A stretch of 64,000 bases of DNA, from contig CAZEGF010000006.1 in the NCBI GenBank assembly GCA_964511965.1, positions 20,610-84,609 on the forward strand. The letters are read 5' to 3'. The stretch is from JAUSNA01 sp964511965 (GTDB lineage: Bacteria > Patescibacteriota > Microgenomatia > Levybacterales > GWA1-39-11). Below, piece after piece: positions 1-9,470 of the stretch; position 1 is the stretch's first letter, and each line of letters opens with the position of its first letter. Below the pieces are notes generated by a model, which saw nothing but the letters and a program-made list of their open reading frames with translations, had not been told where the DNA came from and did not search any database. A program made the translations under genes and the position numbers.

Positions 1-269
1 GACTGCTTCATAATAATGTAATACAAAGCACCCAAAACAATAATTAACGTTACTAAAATAAAGGCAACAATCAAAAGTCCATTGTTTTTCTTACCTGGTG
101 AAGGAGGGGCGACAACCGGAGCCGTTGCTATCGGTGGTGGAGGTGTTGGTGGAACAGCAGCAGTCGGAACAGTTGCATCGGTTGGGGGTGCAACAGGAGT
201 TACCTGAGGTGGAGGTGTAGTTGCTCCTTCTGGTGGTGTTGTTGGTTGTGTTTGATCTTTATTTTCCAT
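1..269 (-). CDS. Pro/Thr-rich single-TM protein, N-terminal part (runs off the window)
   Basis: This frame opens at an ATG at 269 and is cut by the window edge after 89 codons. Residues 1-60 are a low-complexity Pro/Thr/Ala stretch, followed by Lys-Lys-Asn-Asn and one strong transmembrane segment at about residues 65-86. The order (disordered Pro-rich arm, then membrane helix) suggests a membrane protein with a cytoplasmic or wall-spanning arm and an unseen domain beyond the edge. A good ribosome binding site (TAAGGAGACC) lies just before the ATG, only 8 bases after the stop of the upstream secreted protein, so the two are probably co-transcribed. No family was recognised. Confidence 0.7.
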   Translation of the reverse strand, partial: MENKDQTQPTTPPEGATTPPPQVTPVAPPTDATVPTAAVPPTPPPPIATAPVVAPPSPGKKNNGLLIVAFILVTLIIVLGALYYIIMKQ

Positions 270-277
270 AGGTCTCC

Positions 278-1024
278 TTACGGTTTTGGTGTAACTGACG
301 TTGTTACTACAGGTGTCGTAGTTACAGTTGTGGTTGGGGTTGGTGAAACTCCTGTAAGTTTGGCAAGATCAGTATGAGCTTTAAGGACTGCAGCCTGGGC
401 TGCAACAACTTTAGTAAATACCGCTTTTATGTCTGTCATAAATTGCTTAATTGTACTTGAAACATTTGTTTTAAGAGCAGTATCGGTAGTTAGCGTTACT
501 ACATAATCCTTTGCTGCTTGATCACTTACAGCTGTTATAGCAAGATTAATCGCTGCTGTTGCATTAGTGATATCATTTTTTAGTGTAGCCGTATTTTTAC
601 CGGCAGCAGCTAGCTCTCCTTCTTTAGTTGAGATTTTTGTAAGAATTGTAGTTAATCTCTCTAATCTTTTTGACATTTCATCTGTTCTATTTTTGTTAAT
701 GTTGTTAATTCTTGCGTCAATGTTTGTAACTATTGATTGTTTTTTAGCGTCTTTAATTTCAAGGACTTTTGTCTTAAATTCTGTTCTTGCAGCCTCCATT
801 TTGTCATGCAACTCGGTTTTCGCGTCCTTCATAGCTTCATGAATTGTGGGGCGGACTTTAAGCATTTCGCGCTTGGTTGTTGCTGTGGGAGTAACCGATG
901 TAGCTGCAAGAGAAGTTTCGGTAGTAGATGTAGTAGAAACCGTATTTGATTCTTGCGCAAATGCAAAAGCTGGGGAGATGCCGAAAATTAAGACAGAAAA
1001 TATAACGAGCAGTTTATTTCGCAT
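278..1024 (-). CDS. secreted coiled-coil protein of unknown function
   Basis: The 248-residue protein starts with a clear signal peptide (positive MRNK, hydrophobic core, Ala-x-Ala near residues 20-23). It continues with a Ser/Thr-rich linker, a long charged helical region rich in Lys, Glu and Ala (about residues 55-165) that should form coiled coil, and a Thr/Pro/Val-rich tail. The frame is open further upstream to 1105, but the methionine at 1024 is chosen because it begins the signal peptide. It is followed after 8 bases by another envelope gene. No enzymatic motif is visible; a structural or wall-associated role is inference. Confidence 0.7.
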   Translation of the reverse strand: MRNKLLVIFSVLIFGISPAFAFAQESNTVSTTSTTETSLAATSVTPTATTKREMLKVRPTIHEAMKDAKTELHDKMEAARTEFKTKVLEIKDAKKQSIVTNIDARINNINKNRTDEMSKRLERLTTILTKISTKEGELAAAGKNTATLKNDITNATAAINLAITAVSDQAAKDYVVTLTTDTALKTNVSSTIKQFMTDIKAVFTKVVAAQAAVLKAHTDLAKLTGVSPTPTTTVTTTPVVTTSVTPKP

Positions 1025-1076
1025 ATACCCATGATAGTAAAAAAGAGGTTGTTGTGTCAAGTTTTGAGGTTTGGTT

Positions 1077-1213
1077 TTACGGGTCCTTACTCTCCTCACC
1101 CCCATTTGCGATTCTTAACACCGGCTCTAATTGTATAGAAAAATATTTGTTCGCTTGTGTTAGATTCTCAATGGGGGTCCCCCAGTCGAGCCACCCGTTT
1201 AGAGTCTGCCGCT
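1077..1213 (-). pseudogene. possible coding remnant downstream of tgt
   Basis: A frame without any usable start codon stays open for about 45 codons, overlaps the end of tgt and ends in TAA at 1077-1079. Its translation looks protein-like (GWLDWGTPIENLTQANKYFS in the middle), with Trp, Asp and Pro rather than low-complexity residues. It could be the tail of a decayed gene or chance. No family was recognised. Confidence 0.2.
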
Positions 1214-2335
1214 TTTAATGTCGTTACGGAGCTTTTCAACATATGCGTTGAAAAAGTAGAGATTATGCATGGTCATGAGTCTAAGACTTGTTATCTCATC
1301 TGCTTTTAAAAGGTGGCAAATATAGTTTCTTTTATAATTTTTACAAGTTGTGCAATCACATTTCGGGTCCAATGGTTTTTTTTCGGTTAAAAACTTAGTT
1401 TTTCTCATATCAAGTCGCCCCTCCGATGTAAATGCAACACCATGCCGTGCGTAATGAGTAGGCACAATACAATCAAAAGTGTCTACCCCTGATTTTATAA
1501 TCTCAGGGATATCTTCAAGATGCCCAATTCCTAGAAGATGTCTGGGTTTTTCTTCCGGCAAATAGGGAAGTGTAAATCCTAACATGTCAGTCATCGTGTG
1601 TTTTTCATCCCCAAATTCTCCGCCAATACCAAATCCATCAAATGGGAGTGAACCAATAAATTTAGAGCTCTCCGTTCGGAGATCTTCAAACTTACCGCCT
1701 TGGACTATACCGTAAAGCGCTTGTTTTGTTTTCTTGCTTTTTAGGCAAATTTCTGCCCAGCGATGCGTCTTTTCAAGGGACTGCTTGGTATAGTAATAAT
1801 CAGCAATAGGGGAGGTGCATTCATCAAAAGCAAACATAATATCAGCTCCAATTGCTTCCTGGATTTTGATAGATTCTCGTGGGCCTATGAATAATTTTTG
1901 TCCGTCTTTTGGGCTTCTAAAGAAAACCCCATCCTCAGTTATTTTTACATTCTTTGGTTTATTTTTTGTTGTTACTTTGAGATCTGTTTTTTCCTTTAAA
2001 ATCTTTCCAACCCCATGGTCTCGTCCAAAACCTAGTGAAAAAACTTGAAAACCTCCACTATCAGTCATAAGTGGTCTATCCCAATTCATGAATTTATGGA
2101 TCCCACCTGCTTTTTTTAAGAATTGTTCTCCAGGTTTTAAATGTAAATGAAATGTGTTGGAGATCAGTATTTGACTATTTGTTTGCTTCACCTCTTCTGC
2201 AGTTAATGTTTTTACAACTGCTTGAGTTGCCACACCAACAAAAGAAGGGGTCTCAATTTCTCCGTGAGGGGTTTTTAAAATCCCAATTCTGGCGTTTGAT
2301 TTTTTGGATTTATAACTGACTTTAAAATCAATCAT
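1199..2335 (-). CDS. tgt: tRNA-guanine(34) transglycosylase
   Basis: Exchanges guanine 34 of GUN-anticodon tRNAs for a queuine precursor (preQ1 in bacteria). The 378-residue protein has the family marks: the general acid/base Asp92 in TDSGGFQVFS, the pocket motif FDECTSP (170-176), YGIVQGG, the nucleophile Asp288 in DTFDCIVPT, and a zinc site Cys326, Cys328, Cys331, His357 with the same spacing as in E. coli. One oddity: the loop after the nucleophile reads PTHYARHG where most bacterial enzymes have PTRNARNG. The start is supported by a -10 element six bases upstream (leaderless layout). No preQ1 synthesis gene is in the window, so the modified base may be salvaged. Confidence 0.95.
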   Translation of the reverse strand: MIDFKVSYKSKKSNARIGILKTPHGEIETPSFVGVATQAVVKTLTAEEVKQTNSQILISNTFHLHLKPGEQFLKKAGGIHKFMNWDRPLMTDSGGFQVFSLGFGRDHGVGKILKEKTDLKVTTKNKPKNVKITEDGVFFRSPKDGQKLFIGPRESIKIQEAIGADIMFAFDECTSPIADYYYTKQSLEKTHRWAEICLKSKKTKQALYGIVQGGKFEDLRTESSKFIGSLPFDGFGIGGEFGDEKHTMTDMLGFTLPYLPEEKPRHLLGIGHLEDIPEIIKSGVDTFDCIVPTHYARHGVAFTSEGRLDMRKTKFLTEKKPLDPKCDCTTCKNYKRNYICHLLKADEITSLRLMTMHNLYFFNAYVEKLRNDIKSGRL

Positions 2336-2341
2336 TTGGGT

Positions 2342-2347
2342 ATTTTA
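2342..2347 (-). promoter_or_regulatory. -10 element of tgt (leaderless layout)
   Basis: TAAAAT on the minus strand lies six bases before the tgt ATG with no Shine-Dalgarno between, so transcription should begin at or next to the start codon. Confidence 0.45.
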
Positions 2348-2391
2348 CACGAAGTGAAGCTTGCTTACCAGATAATTGTTTATAATTATGA

Positions 2392-2397
2392 TATAAC
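2392..2397 (+). promoter_or_regulatory. extended -10 element of the CYTH gene
   Basis: TGA-TATAAC ends six bases before the ATG at 2404; an extended -10 (TGn) at this distance predicts a leaderless transcript. Confidence 0.5.
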
Positions 2398-2403
2398 TCG
2401 TTT

Positions 2404-2970
2404 ATGGCAAAAGCATATGAACATGAAGTGGAAATCAAAGTAAAGGTCCAAAGTCTTGACGATTTACATAGCAAACTTGTCAAATTAGGATTCGTGTTTG
2501 ATGAACCAGTGGTCCAGAAAGATGTGATATTTATCAACATACTAGATGGATGGCCTGAATTTAATCCAAATAGAATAGCACTTAGAATACGGGAGGAAAA
2601 TAACAAAATACTTTTTACTTTTAAAAGACCAGTCGCAAACGAACTGGATAAAATAGAGCGAGAAACAGAAATAGGCGATGCATCTAAAATGCGCGATATT
2701 ATTTTATTTTTGGGTTTTACAGAGATTTCAAAGGTTAATAAAAAAAGAATAACTGCTGAGAAAAACGATATAAGTATCTGTCTTGACGAAGTTGAGAATC
2801 TTGGAAGTTTTATAGAAATAGAAAAACTAACGGACGGAAAAGCTAGTGAAAAAGTTCAACAAGAGCTGATGGATTTCTTGAACAGTTTAGGAATAGAAAG
2901 CTCGGAAAGAATAACTCAGGGTTATGATACTATGATGGCTTCGCTTATCTCTTCTCAAAATACAAAGTGA
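2404..2970 (+). CDS. CYTH domain protein (class IV adenylate cyclase-like triphosphate tunnel enzyme)
   Basis: A single-domain CYTH protein of 188 residues. The diagnostic ExExK motif is Glu8-Val-Glu10-Ile-Lys12, followed by alternating charged strands (RIALRIREE, FTFKRP, ISICLDEVENLGSFIEIE) that build the triphosphate-binding tunnel with two metal ions. Family members hydrolyse thiamine triphosphate or inorganic tripolyphosphate or make cAMP; the sequence does not tell which. It is divergent from tgt, and its last 26 bases overlap the end of the convergent SIMPL gene. A second protein with two CYTH domains is encoded at 33980. Confidence 0.85.
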   Translation: MAKAYEHEVEIKVKVQSLDDLHSKLVKLGFVFDEPVVQKDVIFINILDGWPEFNPNRIALRIREENNKILFTFKRPVANELDKIERETEIGDASKMRDIILFLGFTEISKVNKKRITAEKNDISICLDEVENLGSFIEIEKLTDGKASEKVQQELMDFLNSLGIESSERITQGYDTMMASLISSQNTK

Positions 2971-3721
2971 CTGAGGAGGAGATGGTTTGAGTTCCGGGTT
3001 GCAAGTCTGCTGATGGTGCATTTCCACCACCAAGGCTTACAGCTTCAGTCTTATACATCATAGGAAATGGACCATTATCATTTGTTGACTCAACAATATT
3101 TGTTACTTTTCCAAGTCTTATCCCCAACTCATTTGCCAATTTTTGTGCTTGCTCTTTTGCATTAGCAATCGCTTTGTTTCGGGCTTGTTCTCTGTATTTT
3201 TCAGGTGATTCTACCGAATAATTTGTTCCCATAACTTGATTTGCGCCGCCTTTTGTTGCAGCGGCAATAACATCTGGAAGCTTTGACGTGTCTTTGACTT
3301 TAACGGTTACCGTTGTATTACCATTGTAGCCGGTGATTGTTCCAGCTCCACCTTTTGTATAGTCGTAGTTAGGCATGATCGAGTAATTTGAAGTCTTGAT
3401 ATCTTTTTTATCAATTCCAAGTTGGGTTAGATTTTCAACTATTGCATTATTGACTTTATTGATTTGATTTTGTGCATCATCAACGGACTTTGCGTCATTT
3501 GTAACAATTCCAAGATCAACAGAGGCATTATTTGGAGTTATATCAATTTTTCCTTCTCCAACGACAGCAAGTTCTCCAGAAGCTTGACTGGAGGAAATTT
3601 TTAAGGGGTAGGAAATATTGAAATAGTTAACAATCCACAAAAATAAGACGGTTAATATCAATATCCAGGCGTAATTAGCAATTAATTTGTTTTCCTTGAA
3701 GTAATTTTTATAATCTGTCAT
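2945..3721 (-). CDS. membrane-anchored SIMPL (DUF541) domain protein
   Basis: A 258-residue protein with one N-terminal membrane helix (about residues 16-37) and a SIMPL domain outside the membrane, recognised by GEGKIDITPNNASVDLGIVT, the repeated helices, and the EQAQKLANELGIRLGKV region. SIMPL/DUF541 proteins are oligomeric periplasmic or surface proteins of poorly known function (E. coli YggE is linked to oxidative stress). It ends inside the convergent CYTH gene. It is the last of a minus-strand run adaptor, RND pump, mutY, SIMPL. A TATAAG eight bases upstream could also give it its own leaderless transcript. Confidence 0.85.
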   Translation of the reverse strand: MTDYKNYFKENKLIANYAWILILTVLFLWIVNYFNISYPLKISSSQASGELAVVGEGKIDITPNNASVDLGIVTNDAKSVDDAQNQINKVNNAIVENLTQLGIDKKDIKTSNYSIMPNYDYTKGGAGTITGYNGNTTVTVKVKDTSKLPDVIAAATKGGANQVMGTNYSVESPEKYREQARNKAIANAKEQAQKLANELGIRLGKVTNIVESTNDNGPFPMMYKTEAVSLGGGNAPSADLQPGTQTISSSVTLYFEKR

Positions 3722-3753
3722 ATATATATCTTATAAAAAAAATGATCTTAAAA

Positions 3754-4572
3754 TCAAGACTTGAGAGAGATACTGTTGCCTATTTTTTCAACAAATCCTT
3801 CCTTTATTAATTGTTTGATTGCTTGGTTGTAGAACTCTTTGTTTTCAAACTGTTTCGAAAGTGCGGTTTCAGACATTACCTTTTCCAGCAGGAGTTTTAA
3901 TATCGCTCCTCTTACTTGCCGTATCGACCCTTCAAATTTTGACTGCTTTGAATACGTCTCACTTTTCCTATTAGGGTTAGTTGTCGTTTTTCCTATATAG
4001 GCGCCGTAATCCATCAACGCATAATACCAGTCTCGTGGATTTTTGGTGTCTAAAGAGTTTTCAATGAATGGGTAAATTTGCTGATCACTGACTTTTTCTT
4101 TTTCACGGAAAAATTCGTGGATAAAAACCCTTCGGATATTTGTTTCAATAAAGACAACAGGCAGGTTATAGGCAAATGCCATTACCGCACCTGCAGTATT
4201 CGGTCCCACCCCGGGAAGCTTTACTAGTTCCTCTTTGAGGCTGGGAAACGCATTATTATACGTTTCACAAATTATTTCAGCTGTGCGTTTCAGATACAGA
4301 GCGCGTCTATTGTAACCTAAGCCTTGCCATAGTCTTAATACATCTGATGTGGAAGCTTTTGACAAATGTGAAACGCTAGGTAAGGCATGAATAAAGTCTG
4401 CATATTTTTCAATTACACGACCAGTTTGGGTCTGCTGCAGCATCATTTCAGAAACGATTATCTTGTAGGGATCGGTAGTGTTTCGCCAATCAAATTCTCG
4501 TTTGTTTTCTTTATAAAAAGTATAAATTTTCTTTTTAAATCCGGGGATTTTTTGAAGTACCCTTTTTTTCAT
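3754..4572 (-). CDS. mutY: MutY-like adenine glycosylase lacking the iron-sulfur cluster
   Basis: HhH-GPD base-excision glycosylase of 272 residues, expected to remove adenine opposite 8-oxoguanine. Visible are the catalytic-Glu motif SEMMLQQTQ (Glu42), WQGLGYNRRALYLK, the helix-hairpin-helix LPGVGPNTAGAVMAF (119-133), and IETNIRRV where MutY normally has an Asp: here the position is Glu143. The C-terminal four-cysteine 4Fe-4S loop is absent; the stretch after YYALMDYGAYIGK reads NPNRKSETYSKQSKFEGS with no cysteine. It also lacks the long C-terminal 8-oxoG recognition domain of standard MutY. The ATG at 4572 is preferred over a TTG at 4590; either start overlaps the end of the RND gene, so translation is probably coupled. 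Confidence 0.8.
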   Translation of the reverse strand: MKKRVLQKIPGFKKKIYTFYKENKREFDWRNTTDPYKIIVSEMMLQQTQTGRVIEKYADFIHALPSVSHLSKASTSDVLRLWQGLGYNRRALYLKRTAEIICETYNNAFPSLKEELVKLPGVGPNTAGAVMAFAYNLPVVFIETNIRRVFIHEFFREKEKVSDQQIYPFIENSLDTKNPRDWYYALMDYGAYIGKTTTNPNRKSETYSKQSKFEGSIRQVRGAILKLLLEKVMSETALSKQFENKEFYNQAIKQLIKEGFVEKIGNSISLKS

Positions 4573-7500
4573 AGTCGTGTCTGTACACAATGAAGTACAT
4601 TACCGGTATGAAGAATAACATGATAATTCCTGAAAAAGAAAGCCCGGCAATAATTGCCCCACCCAGTCCCCGCCAGAGAGGATTGGATAGAGATATTGGG
4701 ATAAGCCCCACAATGGTGGTAAATGAGCCTATAAAGACGGGTTCTAACCTACTTGCCGCTCCATCCGCAATTGCCTCTTTAAATGGCATTCCGAAAGACA
4801 AATTTCTATTGAATTTATCAACCAAAAACATGGCGTGTGTTACCACGATTCCAAATAGAGAAAGAACTCCAATAAGAGCAGGGAACGACAATGGAGTTCC
4901 GGTTATTGCAAAGACAATAAATACTCCGGAAACTGCAAGCGGGATAACAAGCATAACAATAAGTGCCTTTCTATAGCTTCGGAATTGGATAACCATGGTT
5001 GCCAAAATAAGAATTCCGGCAAGGATCATCGACTGCAGAATTGAGGTAACTGATTTTTGATTTTCTTCATTTACTCCACCAGTTCTATACTCATATCCGT
5101 CGGATAACTTAAGTCCGTCAACGTATTTGAGAAGATTTTCATTAGCTTTAGAAACCGAATATCCCTTGCTAACCCCAGCACTTACCGAAATTGTTCTTTT
5201 TGTATCTAAGTGAGTTATAGCAGTAGGGTTAGTATCAAGCTTTAAGGTACCTAAAGAAAGTAGTGGAACATAGCCCCTATCGCTGTCAGGAATTGATAGA
5301 CGGGAAAGATCCTCAGGGCTTTGAGTGTCAGCATTCATCCGAAATACAATGTCTTTTGAATCTTTTTCGCCAAATTTAACGCTTTTAAAAGTAAGTCCGG
5401 TTGTAAAAGTTCTGAGCCAAATACCTAGTGAATCTTGTGTTATGCCTGATGAAGCAAGTTTTGATGGATCGGGAACAAAAGTAAGTTTTGAAGTTCCCGG
5501 ATTTACACTTTTTGTAACATTAATTGTACCCGGCTGTTTTTGGAGATAAAGCATAATCTTGTCAGCATAACCGTCTAATGTTGCAAGGTCATCTCCCAGT
5601 AATTGTACTTGTACTTCAGCACCTGCAGGTGGGCCACCTGAAAGCTCAACAACCGACACTTTACCCTCGCTTTTAATATGTTTTAATTCTTCCCGGATAT
5701 TATTTGCAATAGTTAGTGAGTCCATTTTCCGTTCGTTTTTTGAAGGCAACGAAAGCGTAAATAGAGTTACGTTACTGCCTGATCTAAAATCCTGTGCTCC
5801 GGCATCAATACCTTTTCCAATTTCAGCACTCACATATTCAATACCTTTTGTTTTTCTTAATTTGTCAAGAAGTGATTGAGTAGCACGGGTTACCTCAGGA
5901 GTATTTGTTCCACTAGGTAATTCTAAATTTACATAAATATAGTCATTTCCACTTTTAGGAAAAAACTCATTTGTAACAAAGCCAAAAGGTACTAACAGAT
6001 AAGAAAAAATCGAAAATACAACTACTGCAGTAAGAACTTTTTTTCGAGCATTTTTTGAAGAAAGAATTCGGATGATAATTCTTTTGTAATATTCTGCAAA
6101 ATGCTCGATATCAATAATTCTGTCGTTAAAACGGGAAGCAAAAACTTTTGTTTTTTTGATCCGATGTCCTCCAACAAAACTTTCAAATTTATTATATAAA
6201 ACGGTTCTTGTTCGAATTGAGATGTAGGCAAAAAGAGCTGAAAGTAAAAGAATAAAAACCACAAAAGGATTGCCTTTGAAAAGTGACAGTATTAAAAATG
6301 CGACAAGAAAAACGCTCACAATTTTAAGAAGCACAACGACCCTTCTTGGCATGCTAAATTTAAGAACTAATATCATTAGAGGAATTGTGATAAGAACTGC
6401 AATTGCAGTTGAAGAGTAGAGAGTTGTAGCAACAACAATTGGTATAGTTTTAATAAATTCACCAATAATCCCTTTCGACAAAAGCAATGGCAAAAATGCC
6501 CATGAAGTTGTAATTGTCGTGCTCCAAATTGGCACAATAAGATCACGCCATACTAAAAGTCCCGTCTCTTGAGGAGTGAATTTTTTCGTTCTGTAGTAAG
6601 AAGTCATGCCGGTTACAACAACTATCGTGTCATCAACTAAAAGTCCAAGAGCAAGAAGCAAAGAAAATAAAGTCAAAAAGTTGAGAGAAAGTCCCACGCT
6701 GTGAATAACGGTAAATGTAACAAGAAATGTGAGAGGGATTGTGAGCACTGCAATGAGTGCTTGTCTTATACCGAGAAAAACAAGAAAAGTTATAAATACC
6801 AAAATAAGAGTATCACGAAAGCTACCGGTTAAATTGCCAAATTCGTCTTCGATAAGATGTGAAGAGTCGGTAATACTTATTACTTTAAAATCATTTTTGT
6901 AGGGTTTTATTGCATCTTCAACAATTTTTTTGGTTCTCTTAGAGCCCTCATCAATTGTTGCAGTACTGTTTTTATAAACAGAAAATGTTGCAACAGTAGA
7001 TCCCTTCGAGTTGTTGTCTGCAATAAATGCTTTTTGAAGACCCGGTTTTGTTTTTTCTGAAATAGTGGCAATTTCTGAAAGTTTTACTTGCTCACCTTCG
7101 ACTTTTAAAGTAACATTGCGAAGATCTTCTGTTGAGGCAACGGATGGATTTATACCAACAGGAAACGATAAATTTTGAGAATTAACAGACCCCGATGGGT
7201 AGGAGGCAAGAAGAGTTCTTATTGTACCTGAAAGTGCTAAGGGGTTCAGACCATTATTAGTTATCTTTTCCGGATCGGCTAAAATTTGAATTTCTTGATC
7301 TTCAATTCCCGAAACTGTTACTCTGTCAATTATCGTGTCATTTTCAAGCTTGTCTTTTAGCTGTTTTGAAAACCTATATAGCGAAGCCGGATCATCACCT
7401 TTTATAGCAAAAATCCAGATGGGTTGATCTTCAAAATCAAATTTTCTGACAATTGGACTTTTGGCATCTTCAGGAAGATCGGTTACCGTATCGACAGATG

Positions 7501-7882
7501 ATTTAAGATCTGCTTCTGCCTTCTCAGGACTAATATTTGAACTAAACTCTGCGATAATGGTTGATACGGATTCGTTAGAACTTGAATTAAGAGTTGTAAT
7601 TCCTTTCGTTCCTTTAATCGCATCTTCAATTGGATTTGTGACAAGTTCTTCAACATCCTTTGGACTTGCACCTGGAAGAACGGTTGTTACTGCAACAATT
7701 GGAATTTTAACTTCAGGATTAAGCCTTCTGGGAAGCGTTAGAAAACTTGTAACCCCTGTTGCAATTATCAAAAATAACAACAGAAGAACAATTCTGACGT
7801 TAGATAAATATTTTGCCTTAAAGGATGTTAAAAGAGCCGGATCAAACTTAAGGCGTGACAGGTATGAATTTTTTTTCTCCAT
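4535..7882 (-). CDS. RND-family efflux transporter (AcrB/MMPL-like fold)
   Basis: A full-length proton-driven RND pump of 1115 residues. It has a first membrane helix at about 29-50, a large external loop, and a central helix bundle with the proton-relay pair Asp417-Asp418 in ALGLLVDDTIVVV (equivalent to AcrB Asp407/408). A second half repeats the layout (helix near 620, second loop, terminal helices with FPALIGVLSLFGIVV and FIGSFTTIVGLIPISLSNPL). The adaptor gene lies 6 bases upstream and mutY overlaps its 3' end. In diderm bacteria such pumps export through TolC; no outer-membrane channel is visible here, so it probably moves lipids, drugs or surface components out of a single membrane (inference). 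Confidence 0.92.
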   Translation of the reverse strand: MEKKNSYLSRLKFDPALLTSFKAKYLSNVRIVLLLLFLIIATGVTSFLTLPRRLNPEVKIPIVAVTTVLPGASPKDVEELVTNPIEDAIKGTKGITTLNSSSNESVSTIIAEFSSNISPEKAEADLKSSVDTVTDLPEDAKSPIVRKFDFEDQPIWIFAIKGDDPASLYRFSKQLKDKLENDTIIDRVTVSGIEDQEIQILADPEKITNNGLNPLALSGTIRTLLASYPSGSVNSQNLSFPVGINPSVASTEDLRNVTLKVEGEQVKLSEIATISEKTKPGLQKAFIADNNSKGSTVATFSVYKNSTATIDEGSKRTKKIVEDAIKPYKNDFKVISITDSSHLIEDEFGNLTGSFRDTLILVFITFLVFLGIRQALIAVLTIPLTFLVTFTVIHSVGLSLNFLTLFSLLLALGLLVDDTIVVVTGMTSYYRTKKFTPQETGLLVWRDLIVPIWSTTITTSWAFLPLLLSKGIIGEFIKTIPIVVATTLYSSTAIAVLITIPLMILVLKFSMPRRVVVLLKIVSVFLVAFLILSLFKGNPFVVFILLLSALFAYISIRTRTVLYNKFESFVGGHRIKKTKVFASRFNDRIIDIEHFAEYYKRIIIRILSSKNARKKVLTAVVVFSIFSYLLVPFGFVTNEFFPKSGNDYIYVNLELPSGTNTPEVTRATQSLLDKLRKTKGIEYVSAEIGKGIDAGAQDFRSGSNVTLFTLSLPSKNERKMDSLTIANNIREELKHIKSEGKVSVVELSGGPPAGAEVQVQLLGDDLATLDGYADKIMLYLQKQPGTINVTKSVNPGTSKLTFVPDPSKLASSGITQDSLGIWLRTFTTGLTFKSVKFGEKDSKDIVFRMNADTQSPEDLSRLSIPDSDRGYVPLLSLGTLKLDTNPTAITHLDTKRTISVSAGVSKGYSVSKANENLLKYVDGLKLSDGYEYRTGGVNEENQKSVTSILQSMILAGILILATMVIQFRSYRKALIVMLVIPLAVSGVFIVFAITGTPLSFPALIGVLSLFGIVVTHAMFLVDKFNRNLSFGMPFKEAIADGAASRLEPVFIGSFTTIVGLIPISLSNPLWRGLGGAIIAGLSFSGIIMLFFIPVMYFIVYRHDYEKKGTSKNPRI

Positions 7883-7888
7883 GAGAAG

Positions 7889-9385
7889 TTATTTGACGCG
7901 GGCAACTCGGTCGCCAGCCACTACAGTTCTTGTAAGGATGATTTCGTCCCCTTGAGAAAGTCCGGATGCAACTTGAGCATATTGACCAATAATCGAGCCA
8001 AGCTTAATCTTTTTGGTTGTAGCTTTACCATCCTTAATAACAAAAACATACGATGCATCAGCGCTTTGATAGATTGCATCTAGAGGAACAAATGGAACAG
8101 CAGTTGATGTGTCTGCATATCCAACAGGAAGTTCAACGGTAATAAATTCATTATTAGTCAAATTATTTTGAAAATCGGTTGGCACGTCAAAAATTACAGA
8201 ATACAAAGACCCATCAGTTGCTTCAGTTGAGATATAAGCCGGTGCTGTTTTATAAGACTTTCCGTCAATAGAAAGAGTTGCCTCATCAACTTGCGATAGT
8301 TTTTGTGCAATTTCTCTTGGCACACGGGCAACTGCTTTAAGCTTTTGCGCACCATGAATAAGAGCAATTGGAGTTCCAGGATTTACCGCTTCACCTTCCG
8401 TAACATAAATCCGGTCAACCACTCCAGCAAATGGAGAAGCCGGATACATTGTTGCTTCCTGGATTTGGGCAAGTTTTAATTGAAGTCCGGATATTTCAAC
8501 TGATAGATTTAATGCTTTTTCCTGAAGATCAAGTTGTCTTTGTGTAAGGTCTTTGGTCATATTTGAAAGATCTGCAGGTGGTTTGTCTCCTGCTCCTTGA
8601 TATTCGGATGCTCTAACTCCTGCTTGAAGTTGATTTACAGCGGACTGATATTGGGAAATAATTTGCTTGGTTTGCAAGATTTGTGCATCATTTGCACCAC
8701 CAACATTAGTTGATTCCAGAGTTGAAAGCGTTGAGTTAAGACTTGAAACAATATCCTGATTAAGTGATAACAATGATTTTGTTTCATCAATCGATTTTGA
8801 AGTTATATCTCTCAATTGGTCCGAATTATCATCTGATTTATTAGCTATATCTCTTTGTTTTTTAATAACATCTTTTTGGATGTCTAAAGTGTCTTTTGCA
8901 TTTTTATTTGTTGCATATGCAATTTCTCTTTGAATACCGGCAGCATTTCCCCCCTGATAATTTGAAGAAAGAGAGACTAAAGTTGTTCCTTTCCCAACTT
9001 GTTGCCCTTCGCTAACATTTATGGATGAAACAATTCCTGGGGTTTGTGCCACAACTTTTATAACTCCGCTTTTCTCAATTTGAGCCTGGACCTTAACAGT
9101 TGGTGCAGAGCCTATAGAGTATGCAGCAACTTCTTTTTCCGGTGTAGTAACGGTAGCTTCCTGCTTAGGTTTTCTTAAAAATGAACCAACTACGATAAGA
9201 ATAAAAATTACAAGAAGTACTACAAAGAATGAGGTCAAGGGCTTTTTATCAATGGTTTTACCTGCTCTTTTTAAGAGGTTTTTTACCTTTAATTTGAATG
9301 TTGAGAAATTACCAAACTTTTTAAAGCGAGTGAAGATCGGGGCAGACCTTTTTGAGCTTGGCAACCGCTTGATACGGTTTGCCAT
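7889..9385 (-). CDS. membrane-fusion (adaptor) protein of the RND pump
   Basis: An HlyD/MFP-type adaptor of 498 residues. It has a basic cytoplasmic N-terminus, a membrane helix at about 50-70, a split lipoyl-like half domain (GIVSSINVSEGQQVGKGTTL), a long coiled-coil hairpin (about 150-310), the second lipoyl half (SPFAGVVDRIYVTEGEAV), and a C-terminal beta-barrel and membrane-proximal domain (FVPLDAIYQSADASYVFV). It precedes the RND pump by six bases, the normal adaptor-pump order. The long hairpin would usually dock on an outer-membrane channel; in a single-membrane cell it may only span the wall. An extended -10 (TGA-TACAAT) 12 bases upstream of the ATG suggests a very short leader. Confidence 0.9.
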   Translation of the reverse strand: MANRIKRLPSSKRSAPIFTRFKKFGNFSTFKLKVKNLLKRAGKTIDKKPLTSFFVVLLVIFILIVVGSFLRKPKQEATVTTPEKEVAAYSIGSAPTVKVQAQIEKSGVIKVVAQTPGIVSSINVSEGQQVGKGTTLVSLSSNYQGGNAAGIQREIAYATNKNAKDTLDIQKDVIKKQRDIANKSDDNSDQLRDITSKSIDETKSLLSLNQDIVSSLNSTLSTLESTNVGGANDAQILQTKQIISQYQSAVNQLQAGVRASEYQGAGDKPPADLSNMTKDLTQRQLDLQEKALNLSVEISGLQLKLAQIQEATMYPASPFAGVVDRIYVTEGEAVNPGTPIALIHGAQKLKAVARVPREIAQKLSQVDEATLSIDGKSYKTAPAYISTEATDGSLYSVIFDVPTDFQNNLTNNEFITVELPVGYADTSTAVPFVPLDAIYQSADASYVFVIKDGKATTKKIKLGSIIGQYAQVASGLSQGDEIILTRTVVAGDRVARVK

Positions 9386-9437
9386 AATTAAGGACAGATT
9401 GTATCAGTTTTTAGCTTCAAAAACAAGTGTGTTTTTC

Positions 9438-9465
9438 TGTCATTGCGAGCACAGCGAAGCAATCT
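9438..9465 (+). repeat. dispersed repeat copy (CATTGCGAGC...GAAGCAATCT type)
   Basis: TGTCATTGCGAGC followed by AGCGAAGCAATCT; related copies occur at 19750-19793 and, inverted, at 20099-20126. This is a short palindrome-like element of a kind common in bacterial intergenic regions. Confidence 0.7.
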
Positions 9466-9470
9466 CGTTC